A DNA stretch of 29,568 nucleotides from NCBI GenBank assembly GCA_964400785.1, contig CAYNWB010000026.1, positions 1 to 29,568 on the forward strand, in the 5' to 3' direction. Below, one piece after another: positions 23,743 to 29,568 of this stretch. The stretch comes from CAVQGZ01 sp964400785. Lineage in GTDB: Bacteria > Actinomycetota > Actinomycetes > Jiangellales > Jiangellaceae. The notes below the pieces were generated by a model. It saw nothing but the letters and a program-made list of their open reading frames with translations, made no database searches and was not told where the DNA came from. Positions within the stretch are counted from its first letter, which is position 1. Each line of letters opens with the position of its first letter. Both the position numbers and the translations under genes were made by a program.

Positions 23743-23960
23743 GGCGTGGTGGCGAGCTCGTACCCGGCCTCGTCGACGGCGGCGCGCACCTGCTCGATCT
23801 CGAGGGCGCTCTCGCTGGTCACCTCGACGGTCGAGGTGCCGTCGGGGACGAGGTCGATCGACACCGAGCTGACGCCGTCGATCGCCGTCAGCTCCTCGGT
23901 GACGGCTGCCACGCAGTGCTGGCAGGTCATGCCGGTGACGGGGTAGGTCTGGGTGGTCAT
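23739..23960 (-). CDS. copZ: Copper chaperone CopZ (heavy-metal-associated domain protein)
   Basis: A 73-residue single HMA-domain protein that binds Cu(I) through the two cysteines of GMTCQHC (C13 and C16) and passes it to CopA. The whole protein is the ferredoxin-like HMA fold (VTGMTCQHCVAAVTEEL, VSSVSIDLVPDG, VRAAVDEAGYEL). The start ATG 23960 has GAGGAG just upstream; the longer frame to 24059 would overlap csoR and is rejected. It follows csoR by 16 bases and overlaps the next small gene by an ATGA junction. Confidence 0.95.
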   Translation of the reverse strand: MTTQTYPVTGMTCQHCVAAVTEELTAIDGVSSVSIDLVPDGTSTVEVTSESALEIEQVRAAVDEAGYELATTP

Positions 23961-23976
23961 GTGGCTCCTCGGGGGA

Positions 23977-24291
23977 TCAGGATCGGACGAGGCGGGCGAT
24001 GGCATCGCTGGCCTCCTTGAGCTTGGCCTCGGCCACGTCCCCACCCTCAGCCACAGCATGGGCGACGCAGTGGTTGAGATGGTCCTCCATCAGCAGCAAC
24101 GCGGTGGACTCGAGAGCCTTGGTCGTCGCCGACACCTGTGTGAGCACGTCGATGCAGTAGGTGTCCTTCTCGACCATGCGCGCCAACCCGCGCACCTGTC
24201 CCTCGATCTTGCGCAGACGGCTGAGCACGTCGTGCTTGTGGTCGAGGTAGCCGGCGGGCGCTGTTGTCGGGGTGGGTTCGGGCTCGGACAC
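23977..24291 (-). CDS. csoR: Copper-sensing transcriptional repressor CsoR
   Basis: A DUF156-family repressor of 104 residues that releases DNA on binding Cu(I). The copper ligands form the classical Cys-His-Cys set: C46, H71 and C75, with the 25- and 4-residue spacing of M. tuberculosis CsoR (C36, H61, C65). The core LSRLRKIEGQVRGLARMVEKD is typical; an N-terminal Pro/Thr-rich tail of about 15 residues precedes it. The start is GTG 24291, supported by a promoter with TTGCGC, a 17-base spacer and TACAAC ending seven bases upstream. A C/G palindrome of CsoR-operator type lies just beyond the -35 box, so autoregulation of the whole operon is expected. Confidence 0.95.
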   Translation of the reverse strand: MSEPEPTPTTAPAGYLDHKHDVLSRLRKIEGQVRGLARMVEKDTYCIDVLTQVSATTKALESTALLLMEDHLNHCVAHAVAEGGDVAEAKLKEASDAIARLVRS

Positions 24292-24298
24292 GTACTCC

Positions 24299-24327
24299 GT
24301 TGTACGCCTGTCGGGCCTGGAGCGCAA
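24299..24327 (-). promoter_or_regulatory. csoR operon promoter
   Basis: On the minus strand, TTGCGC (24322-24327) and TACAAC (24299-24304) are separated by exactly 17 bases. The -10 box ends seven bases before GTG 24291. Confidence 0.6.
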
Positions 24328-24330
24328 CCC

Positions 24331-24346
24331 CTACCCCCTAGGGGTG
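24331..24346. promoter_or_regulatory. Probable CsoR operator
   Basis: The palindromic core CCCCTAGGGG (24335-24344) lies within CTACCCCCTAGGGGTG. CsoR operators are C-tract/G-tract dyads centred on such a core (established for CsoR of several bacteria). It lies three bases upstream of the csoR -35 box and about 50 bases upstream of the urease-like operon. Confidence 0.75.
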
Positions 24347-24360
24347 TCAGCCGGAGGCCC

Positions 24361-24388
24361 TTGTCCAGGCGTACGGCAGCGCTAGCCT
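24361..24388 (+). promoter_or_regulatory. Promoter of the urease-like/deiminase operon
   Basis: TTGTCC (24361-24366), a 16-base spacer and TAGCCT (24383-24388), which ends eight bases before GTG 24397. No Shine-Dalgarno sequence is present, so initiation on a leaderless or near-leaderless mRNA is likely. Confidence 0.5.
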
Positions 24389-24396
24389 CGCCACCT

Positions 24397-25101
24397 GTGA
24401 ACCTGACACCGAGCGAGATCGATCGGGTGCTGCTGCACGCCGCCGCCGGTCTCGCTGCCGACCGGCGCTCGCGCGGGCTGGCGCTCAACGTCCCCGAGGC
24501 CACCGCCGTCATCGCGAGCGCGGTCGTCGAAGCGGCGCGCGACGGTGCGACGCACGCCGACGCGCTGGCCGCGGGGCGGGCCGCGCTCGGGCCGCAGGAC
24601 GTGCTGCCGGGAGTCGCCGACATCCTGGACGTCGTGCACGTGGAGGGGGTGTTCGAGGACGGGTCGCGGCTCGTGAGCGTTCTCGACCCCATCGGTGGGG
24701 GACACCTACGCGACGAGGCTCCCGGGGCCGTGCTCCCGGGTAGTCGACGCGAACAGCAGGCGCCCTCCCCGGCCGACGTCGTCCGGGTCACGGTGGTGAA
24801 CGAGGCCCCGGTCGTGATCTCGGTGTCGTCGCACTTCCACTTCTTCGAGGTCAACCCCCGGCTGCGCTTCGACCGGGCCCAGGGATACGGACGGCACCTC
24901 GCCATCCCGGCTGGGCGGACGACGGCCTTCGAGCCGGGCAGCCCCACGACCGTGGAGCTCGCGCCGATCGGGGGCGCCCGTGTGGTCGTGGGCTTCGCCG
25001 GTCTGGTGGACGGTCCGCTGGACGCCCCCGGGGCGCTGCAGGCCGCGGTGCGCAAGGCCCGCGAGTGCGGCTACGCCGACAGTGGCGAGGGCACATCGTG
25101 A
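24397..25101 (+). CDS. ureAB: Fused urease gamma-beta subunit (UreA-UreB)
   Basis: A 234-residue fusion of the two small urease subunits. Residues 1-100 are UreA-like: MNLTPSEIDRVLLHAAAGLA, RGLALNVPEATAVI, EAARDG, VHVEGVFEDGSRLVSVLDPI. Residues about 105-225 are UreB-like: VVNEAPVVISVSSHFHFFEV, NPRLRFDRAQGYGRHL, IPAGRTTAFEPG, VVVGFAGLVDGPLD. Fused small subunits are known in Helicobacter and in some actinobacterial ureases. The start GTG 24397 has TAGCCT eight bases upstream; the longer frame back to 23953 is shadow coding over csoR. Its stop overlaps the GTG of the alpha-like gene (GTGA). The genes ureD, E, F and G are not in the window. The protein should form a structural scaffold with the alpha-like partner. 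Confidence 0.93.
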   Translation: MNLTPSEIDRVLLHAAAGLAADRRSRGLALNVPEATAVIASAVVEAARDGATHADALAAGRAALGPQDVLPGVADILDVVHVEGVFEDGSRLVSVLDPIGGGHLRDEAPGAVLPGSRREQQAPSPADVVRVTVVNEAPVVISVSSHFHFFEVNPRLRFDRAQGYGRHLAIPAGRTTAFEPGSPTTVELAPIGGARVVVGFAGLVDGPLDAPGALQAAVRKARECGYADSGEGTS

Positions 25102-26780
25102 GTGCCGGGATCGACGACGACATCGCGGTGCACGGCGCCCGGCTGGGCGACCGCGTCCGGTTGGGCGACACGGGACTGACGGTGCAGGTCAGTGCCGACG
25201 ACCGCCTGGCCGGTGATGAGCTTCTGCTCGGGTTCGCCAAGACGGGTCGTGACGGCATCGGTCTGCGGGCAGTGCCCACCAGCGAGTCGTGCGATGTCGT
25301 GATCAGCAACGTGCTGCTGATCGACCCGGTGCTCGGGGTGCGTGCCACCTCGATCGGCATCCGTGAGGGTCGCGTCCTGGGTATCGGCAGGGCGGGCAAC
25401 CCCGACACGACCGACGACGTCGACGTCGTGGTGGGCAGCGGAACCGTGGTGATCCCGGGAGAGGGGCTCGTCGCCACCCCGGGCGCTGTCGACCCCCACG
25501 TGCACGGGCTGAGCCCGAGGGTGCTCGAGGCGGCGCTGTCGTCGGGCGTGACCAGTGTGATCGTGCAGGAGTTCGGGCCCTTCTGGGGCGTGGGCGTCGG
25601 CTCGGCCTGGGCGCTGCGCCAGGGCTACGCGGCGTTCGACGCGTGGCCGGTCAACGTCGGTGTGCTCGGTCGCGGGTCGTCCTCACGTCGTGAACCGCTG
25701 ATGGAGGCGCTCGAGGCCGGGGTCTGCGGGTTCAAGGTGCACGAGGACACCGGCGCGCACCCGCGCACCCTCGACACCGCGCTGCAGGTGGCCGACGAGC
25801 ACGACGTGCAGGTGTGCCTGCACAGCGACGGGCTGAACGAGTCGATGTCGGTCGAGGACACCCTCGCCGTGCTCGACGGACGGGCGGTCCACGCGTTTCA
25901 CGTCGAGGGCTGCGGTGGTGGGCACACCCCCGACGTGCTGCGGCTGGCCGGCATCGACTCCGTGCTGGCTTCATCGACCAACCCGACCCTGCCGTTCGGC
26001 GTCAACGCCGTCGCGGAGAGCCTCTCGATGATCATGGTGTCGCACGGGCTCAACCGCGAGGTGTCCGCCGACGTCAGCCTGGCCCAGGCTCGCGTCCGGG
26101 CGTCGACGATGGGCGCGGAGAACCTGCTGCACGACCACGGCGTCATCCCGATGACGTCCTCGGACGCACTCGGCATGGGGCGCGCGGGGGAGACGTGGCG
26201 TTCGACCTTCGGTATGGCCTCGGTGACCCGTGGCGCCCCCGGCGCGTACGACGACGGCGACGACCAGCACGACAACGAGAGGGTGCTGCGGTACCTCGCC
26301 AAGCTCACCGTGAACCCGGCGCTCGTGCACGGCATCGCCCACGAGGTCGGCTCGCTGCAGCCGGGGCGGCTCGCCGACGTCGTGCTGTGGCGTCCCCACT
26401 CGTTCGCCGCCAAGCCGGCGCTGGTGATCAAGGGGGGCATCCCGGCGTGGGGGCCCCTGGGCGACCCGAACGCCAGCATCGACGTGTGCGAGCCGCTGCG
26501 CTACGGCCCCCAGTTCGGCGGCCACGGTGCCGCGGCGGCCCAGCTGTCCGTGCTGTTCACCAACGTTGCGGCCGACGAGACCAGCCGGGCGTTCCCGACG
26601 CGGCGCCGCCGGGTGCCGGTGCGTGGCACCCGCTCGGTGCGCTTGTCCGACCTCGTCCGCAACAACCGGTGTGCCACCGTTCGGGTCGACCCGGCCAGCG
26701 CCGAGGTGACGATGGACGGCGAGCCCCTGCGCTTCGAGCCCGTCCGAGCCACTCCGCTGCAGCGGCTCTACTTTCTGTGA
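25098..26780 (+). CDS. ureC: Urease alpha-subunit-like amidohydrolase with altered active-site flap
   Basis: A 560-residue amidohydrolase of the urease alpha family, starting at GTG 25098 inside the ureAB stop. The metal site is complete: H134 and H136 (DPHVHG), K213 (FKVHED; the lysine carbamylated in urease), H215, H242 (LHSDGLNES), H268 (FHVEGCGGGH) and D356 (SSDALGMG). The catalytic H316, D217 and R332 also align. In Klebsiella numbering, flap Cys319 is Ser315 here, His321 is Gly317 and Ala363 is Gly359, and the substrate-wall loop around 158-172 (QEFGPFWGVGVGS) is unlike the urease consensus and four residues shorter. These changes enlarge or reshape the pocket, so the substrate may not be urea. 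Nickel loading normally needs accessory proteins, not encoded here. Alternative: an authentic but divergent urease. Confidence 0.9.
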   Translation: MSAGIDDDIAVHGARLGDRVRLGDTGLTVQVSADDRLAGDELLLGFAKTGRDGIGLRAVPTSESCDVVISNVLLIDPVLGVRATSIGIREGRVLGIGRAGNPDTTDDVDVVVGSGTVVIPGEGLVATPGAVDPHVHGLSPRVLEAALSSGVTSVIVQEFGPFWGVGVGSAWALRQGYAAFDAWPVNVGVLGRGSSSRREPLMEALEAGVCGFKVHEDTGAHPRTLDTALQVADEHDVQVCLHSDGLNESMSVEDTLAVLDGRAVHAFHVEGCGGGHTPDVLRLAGIDSVLASSTNPTLPFGVNAVAESLSMIMVSHGLNREVSADVSLAQARVRASTMGAENLLHDHGVIPMTSSDALGMGRAGETWRSTFGMASVTRGAPGAYDDGDDQHDNERVLRYLAKLTVNPALVHGIAHEVGSLQPGRLADVVLWRPHSFAAKPALVIKGGIPAWGPLGDPNASIDVCEPLRYGPQFGGHGAAAAQLSVLFTNVAADETSRAFPTRRRRVPVRGTRSVRLSDLVRNNRCATVRVDPASAEVTMDGEPLRFEPVRATPLQRLYFL

Positions 26781-26796
26781 GCTCCGCTGCTGTCGG

Positions 26797-26802
26797 TACC
26801 GT
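26797..26802 (+). promoter_or_regulatory. -10-like TACCGT upstream of the deiminase start
   Basis: TACCGT ends seven bases before GTG 26810. It could give the deiminase gene its own leaderless transcript and favours GTG 26810 over the GTG at 26777. Confidence 0.35.
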
Positions 26803-26809
26803 CACCGCC

Positions 26810-27967
26810 GTGCGACACAGTCTGCGCAGCACACCCGCCGAGGATGGCTTTCGGATGCCCGCCGAGTGGGCGCCCCATTCGGGCTGCTACCTGGTCTGGC
26901 CCGAGCGTCCGGACAACTGGCGCCTGGGTGCGAAGCCTGCCCAGTCGGCCTTCGCCCGCGTCGCGGAGGTGATCGCCGCGACCGAGGCCGTGACGGTGCT
27001 GGCGTCCGCGGCTCAGTACCCGAACGCTCGTGAGCGGCTGCCGGCCCACGTTCGTGTGGTCGAGATGTCGACGAACGACGCCTGGGTACGCGACAGCGGG
27101 CCGACGTTCGTGACGAACGACGCCGGCGCCGTCCGGGCCGTGTCGTGGCGGTTCAACGCCTGGGGCGGCCTGCGTGGGGGGCTGTACTTCCCGTNNNNNN
27201 NNNNCGCCGACGACCTCGTCGGCCCGAAGGTCGCCGGCCTCGAACGCGTCGACGTGTACGAGCCCGACATCGTGCTCGAGGGCGGGGCGATCGACGTCGA
27301 CGGTGAGGGCACGCTGCTGACTACGGAGGAGTGCCTGCTCAACCCCAACCGCAACCCCGACATGAGCCGCCACGACATCGAGCGTGTGCTGCGCGACCAC
27401 CTCGGGGTCGCGACGGTGGTCTGGGTGCCGCGTGGGGTCTACGAGGACGAGACGAACGGCCATGTCGACAACATGTGCCGGTTCGTCGCTCCCGGCACGG
27501 TCGTCCTGACCTGGACTGACGACACATCCGACCCGCAGCACGAGATCTCGCGCGAGGCGCTGGAGGCGCTGGAGTCAGCCGTCGACGCGCGGGGCCGCAG
27601 CCTCGAGGTGGTGCGGCTGCATCAGCCGGGGCCGTTGACCATGAGCGCCCACGAGGCCTCCGGCATCGACAGAGTGCCGGGTGCGCTGCCGAGGGTCGCC
27701 GGCGAGCGGCTGGCGGGGTCGTACGTCAACGTCTACATCGGCAACGGGGTCGTCGTCGTCCCCGTGTTCGACGACCCCCACGACGACGCCGCGGTGGCCA
27801 CCTACGCCGGGTTGTTCCCGGACCGAGCGGTCGTTGCGGTGCCCGGACGCGAGATCGTGCTCGGCGGCGGCAACGTGCACTGCATCACGCAGCAAGTGCC
27901 GGCCGGTGCCTGGGTCGGCGGCGGTCGAGACGCACTGGCGTCCTCCTCGGTTGACTCTCGTACTTAG
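26810..27967 (+). CDS. aguA: Agmatine deiminase family protein (contains 10-N assembly gap)
   Basis: A guanidine-modifying enzyme of the PAD_porph/agmatine deiminase family; the characterised members convert agmatine to N-carbamoylputrescine and ammonia. Motifs in order: LRSTPAEDGFRMPAEW at the N-terminus, WVRDSGPTF, the WGGLRGGLYFP loop, DIVLEGGAIDVDGEGT, NGHVDN with the catalytic His, and GGGNVHCITQQ with the nucleophilic Cys codon at 27881-27883. Length is about 385 codons including the gap of ten N at 27195-27204, which interrupts the loop after GLYFP. I take GTG 26810 as start; an in-frame GTG at 26777 overlaps the ureC stop (GTGA) and is equally possible. Being last in the urease-like operon suggests linked substrates. 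A related guanidino substrate cannot be excluded. Confidence 0.88.
   Translation: MRHSLRSTPAEDGFRMPAEWAPHSGCYLVWPERPDNWRLGAKPAQSAFARVAEVIAATEAVTVLASAAQYPNARERLPAHVRVVEMSTNDAWVRDSGPTFVTNDAGAVRAVSWRFNAWGGLRGGLYFPXXXXADDLVGPKVAGLERVDVYEPDIVLEGGAIDVDGEGTLLTTEECLLNPNRNPDMSRHDIERVLRDHLGVATVVWVPRGVYEDETNGHVDNMCRFVAPGTVVLTWTDDTSDPQHEISREALEALESAVDARGRSLEVVRLHQPGPLTMSAHEASGIDRVPGALPRVAGERLAGSYVNVYIGNGVVVVPVFDDPHDDAAVATYAGLFPDRAVVAVPGREIVLGGGNVHCITQQVPAGAWVGGGRDALASSSVDSRT
27195..27204. other. Assembly gap (10 N)
   Basis: A run of ten undetermined bases inside the deiminase gene. The frame is open on both sides with the ten-base length. Family members usually carry a Trp-Asp pair here; see findings for the likely true gap size. 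Confidence 0.99.
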
Positions 27968-27979
27968 TACACCTACGGT
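27951..27979 (+). promoter_or_regulatory. Promoter-like element with embedded palindrome, pointing away from aguA
   Basis: TTGACT (27951-27956), a 17-base spacer and TACGGT (27974-27979) form the best sigma-70-like promoter match seen in the window. The spacer contains the 11-base palindrome GTACTTAGTAC (27960-27970), which includes the aguA stop codon. No plus-strand gene follows; the next gene is on the minus strand. Confidence 0.45.
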
Positions 27980-28020
27980 CGTCCCGATCACGCTCGGGTT
28001 GGGCCTGCTCTGCAGTGGGC

Positions 28021-28050
28021 GAGCGACACCCGGCCCGGGAGGCCTCGCTC
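28021..28050. terminator. Possible hairpin between convergent aguA and the membrane protein gene
   Basis: GAGCGA (28021-28026) and TCGCTC (28045-28050) are reverse complements flanking a GC-rich loop that includes CCCGGCCCGGG. There is no T-tract. The location, between two converging genes, suits a bidirectional terminator, but the stem is only six pairs. Confidence 0.3.
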
Positions 28051-28054
28051 AGCG

Positions 28055-29056
28055 CTACTGGCGGTTGCGCAGCGCCTTGCGCCAGCTGTCGACCAGGTCC
28101 ACCACGCAGCCGAAGCCGACGGCCGAGCCGATGAGTACGCCGAAGGCGTTCACTACCTGTTCGGCCTGACCGGCGTCCAGCACTGGGCTGTCGACCAGAG
28201 CGTCCACGAACGCCGGGTCGAACAGGCGGCTCGTCGCGACCAGCCAGATCACCACACCGGCGAAGACCATGTCGAGCACGGTGTTCAGCGCGGCCTGACC
28301 TGTCGTCCAGTGCCCGACCCAGTAGGTGACGACAGCCAGGGCGATGCCTGCGAGCATCACCGCGACCAGCACTGCGGTGGTCTCGGGGCGCAGGTCGAGG
28401 TTGAGCACCGGCACCGGGTCGGCGCCCGCACTGGGCCAGTACTGCCACGGCCACAGCACGAGGCCGATGAGCAGCACCTGGACGGCGATGCTGCCGATCG
28501 TCTCGCCGAGCCCCACACGGGTTCGTGGCGCAGCGGGCAGGTCTGCGGGTGACCAGCCGTCCTCTCCGCTGCCCAGCACCACACCTCGCCGGTCGAGCAC
28601 GGCGAACACCACCGTGACCCAGAACGCGACCTGGACGGCCGCGCCGACCACCGCGCTCAGTGCCGAGGCCAGCACCTCGAGCGGGCTCTCGCCGGCAAGT
28701 CCGCTGCCCAGTGCCACGAGCGCCGCGACCAATGGCAGCACGATCACTGCGACGATGCGCAGCACCCGCACGTAGTCGGGGTAGAGACCAGGGCCGATCA
28801 GCCATCGGGGTCCGGACTCGGCGTCGGCGACCCTCCTCGGGTCGCCCAGGTCGGCCAGGGTCTGCCACTCCGCGTCCGCCGGGGGCACCCCGCCGGTCAC
28901 CCGCCTGCTGACGTCGGACTCGATACGCGCCCGGAGCCGAGCGGTCACTGCATCCCGGCGATGTCGGGGCACGTCGTGACCGACGGTATCGAGGTACCGG
29001 TCGGTGAGGGTCGGCGATGCCGACTCGGACCGCGGCGGGTGGTGCAGCACGGTCAT
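28055..29056 (-). CDS. HAAS-domain (permease-prefix-like) multi-pass membrane protein
   Basis: A 333-residue membrane protein. The N-terminal 70 residues (TDRYLDTVGHDVPRHRRDAV, ARIESDV, WQTLADLGDPRRVADAES) form a soluble helical HAAS-type signalling domain as found after PadR-family regulators. Six or so hydrophobic segments follow (for example VLRIVAVIVLPLVAALVALG, VVGAAVQVAFWVTVVFAVL, SIAVQVLLIGLVLWPW, AVLVAVMLAGIALAVVTYWVG, VLDMVFAGVVIWLVATS, NAFGVLIGSAVGFGCVVDLV). Function unknown; homologues are thought to take part in envelope stress or regulatory circuits. The start ATG 29056 has GGAGG seven bases upstream, so the longer frame to 29185 is rejected. No PadR regulator is next to it in the window, which is unusual for this family. 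Confidence 0.85.
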   Translation of the reverse strand: MTVLHHPPRSESASPTLTDRYLDTVGHDVPRHRRDAVTARLRARIESDVSRRVTGGVPPADAEWQTLADLGDPRRVADAESGPRWLIGPGLYPDYVRVLRIVAVIVLPLVAALVALGSGLAGESPLEVLASALSAVVGAAVQVAFWVTVVFAVLDRRGVVLGSGEDGWSPADLPAAPRTRVGLGETIGSIAVQVLLIGLVLWPWQYWPSAGADPVPVLNLDLRPETTAVLVAVMLAGIALAVVTYWVGHWTTGQAALNTVLDMVFAGVVIWLVATSRLFDPAFVDALVDSPVLDAGQAEQVVNAFGVLIGSAVGFGCVVDLVDSWRKALRNRQ

Positions 29057-29154
29057 GAGGACACCTCCCTGCTGTCCCTCCCATGGCAGCAGCGGATCAG
29101 GCCTCGCGCCAGGGCCCAATGGCGGCCATGGTGTGGCCGTCCAGCGCCTGTGCC

Positions 29155-29568
29155 CTACTCGTGTGGTGGACGCACCATGCGCCATGTCGGCATGTTCATC
29201 GGCGGGTAGTCGGCCGCGACATGCTCGACCACCGCGAAGCCGAACGTGTTGTAGAACCCCACGTTGTGGAGCTGGTTGGTCTCCACGTAGGTCGGCAGGC
29301 GATCTGCATCGGCTCGGCGCAATCCGTGGCGTACCAGCGCCGCCCCGTACCCGAGCCGCTGGTGGTGCGGGTCGACAGCCAGGACGTCCAACGACCAGTG
29401 GGGCCGCCCCATCAGCTCATGCCGCCGCTGCTCGATGCGCCGGCCCCATCTGGTGGCTCGCCTCAGGTCGGCACTGTCGACGGCCCGAAGCAGCGTCCAG
29501 ATCTGGGGCAACAGCCCGGGCGCTGCCTGCAGCTGGGACCTGACCGAGATCGGGCGATCAGGCGGGGA
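29155..29568 (-). CDS. GNAT family N-acetyltransferase (5' partial)
   Basis: The C-terminal 137 residues of a GNAT acetyltransferase; the frame stays open to the window edge, so the start lies beyond it. Motif A is clear: LDVLAVDPHHQRLGYGAALVRHGL, with the acetyl-CoA pyrophosphate loop QRLGYG. Motif B follows as LPTYVETNQLHNVGFYNTFGF, the usual Asn-x-x-x-Tyr-x-x-x-Gly-Phe pattern. It ends WRMVRPPHE. Substrate unknown. The 98-bp gap to the membrane protein gene (29057-29154) holds that gene's GGAGG site and nothing else I can support. Confidence 0.85.
   Translation of the reverse strand, partial: SPPDRPISVRSQLQAAPGLLPQIWTLLRAVDSADLRRATRWGRRIEQRRHELMGRPHWSLDVLAVDPHHQRLGYGAALVRHGLRRADADRLPTYVETNQLHNVGFYNTFGFAVVEHVAADYPPMNMPTWRMVRPPHE

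Noticed and set aside
22198..23946. A 582-codon plus-strand frame opposite copA and copZ
   Set aside because: His/Gly/Arg-rich shadow of the copper operon with no family match.
25814..26809. Upstream extension of the deiminase frame into ureC, suggesting a fusion
   Set aside because: The translation before about 26777 is an Arg/Pro-rich shadow of ureC; the conserved deiminase sequence starts only at about 26822.
1..29568. CRISPR arrays, insertion sequences, tRNA or rRNA genes, phage or plasmid genes
   Set aside because: No spaced direct repeats, transposase-like proteins, tRNA cloverleaf or rRNA stretch were recognised by eye. A tRNAscan and an IS search would be decisive.

Overview
The window is about 29.5 kb of very GC-rich DNA from an actinobacterium (Actinomycetota). 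The evidence is strong G/C bias at third codon positions, many GTG starts, and families typical of the phylum: a group II truncated globin, a mycothiol-type DsbA-like oxidoreductase, an RpiB that carries Glu in place of the catalytic Cys, and an Eis-like acetyltransferase. From memory, the set SSB-like, ettA, GH13 alpha-glucosidase, glbO-type globin, pepN, DsbA-like, rpiB and nei matches Mycobacterium tuberculosis Rv2478c to Rv2464c, with other genes inserted here. A Micrococcales- or Propionibacteriales-like host is plausible, but I cannot fix the genus. Nothing suggests a plasmid, phage or genomic island.

Layout. Positions 1-4326 (+): end of a membrane-anchored GTPase, an SSB without the acidic tail, the ribosome-associated ABC-F protein EttA, and an unrecognised protein. 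4323-7908 (-): GH13 alpha-glucosidase, truncated haemoglobin, two-domain SDR/DUF2867 protein. 8027-13315: a single-pass membrane protein, an MscS channel (-), an amidase and a GH77 4-alpha-glucanotransferase; the GH13 and GH77 enzymes point to maltodextrin and glycogen turnover. 13325-19243: aminopeptidase N (-), DsbA-like protein, RpiB, a 63-codon reverse-strand gene, a Fpg/Nei DNA glycosylase and an Eis-like acetyltransferase (-). 19309-21280 (+): membrane PP2C/SpoIIE phosphatase, small acidic protein, HAD hydrolase. 21266-24291 (-): copper operon csoR, copZ, a 32-residue membrane peptide and copA, with a truncated DUF167 remnant behind it. 24397-27967 (+): fused urease gamma-beta subunit, urease-alpha-like protein and agmatine-deiminase-family protein, overlapping or nearly so. 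28055-29568 (-): a membrane protein and a partial GNAT acetyltransferase.

The most interesting system is the last plus-strand operon. The alpha-like protein keeps every metal ligand and the carbamylated lysine of urease, but its flap and substrate wall are rebuilt (Cys319 to Ser, His321 to Gly, Ala363 to Gly, and a replaced and shortened 160s loop). No urease accessory gene is in the window, and a deiminase gene follows. Agmatine deiminases make N-carbamoylputrescine, a substituted urea, so the urease-like enzyme may hydrolyse such a ureido compound. That is an inference.

A second theme is probable leaderless transcription: many genes have a TANNNT or CANNNT hexamer ending 6-10 bases before the start codon. 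The assembly has a 10-N gap inside the deiminase gene (27195-27204).
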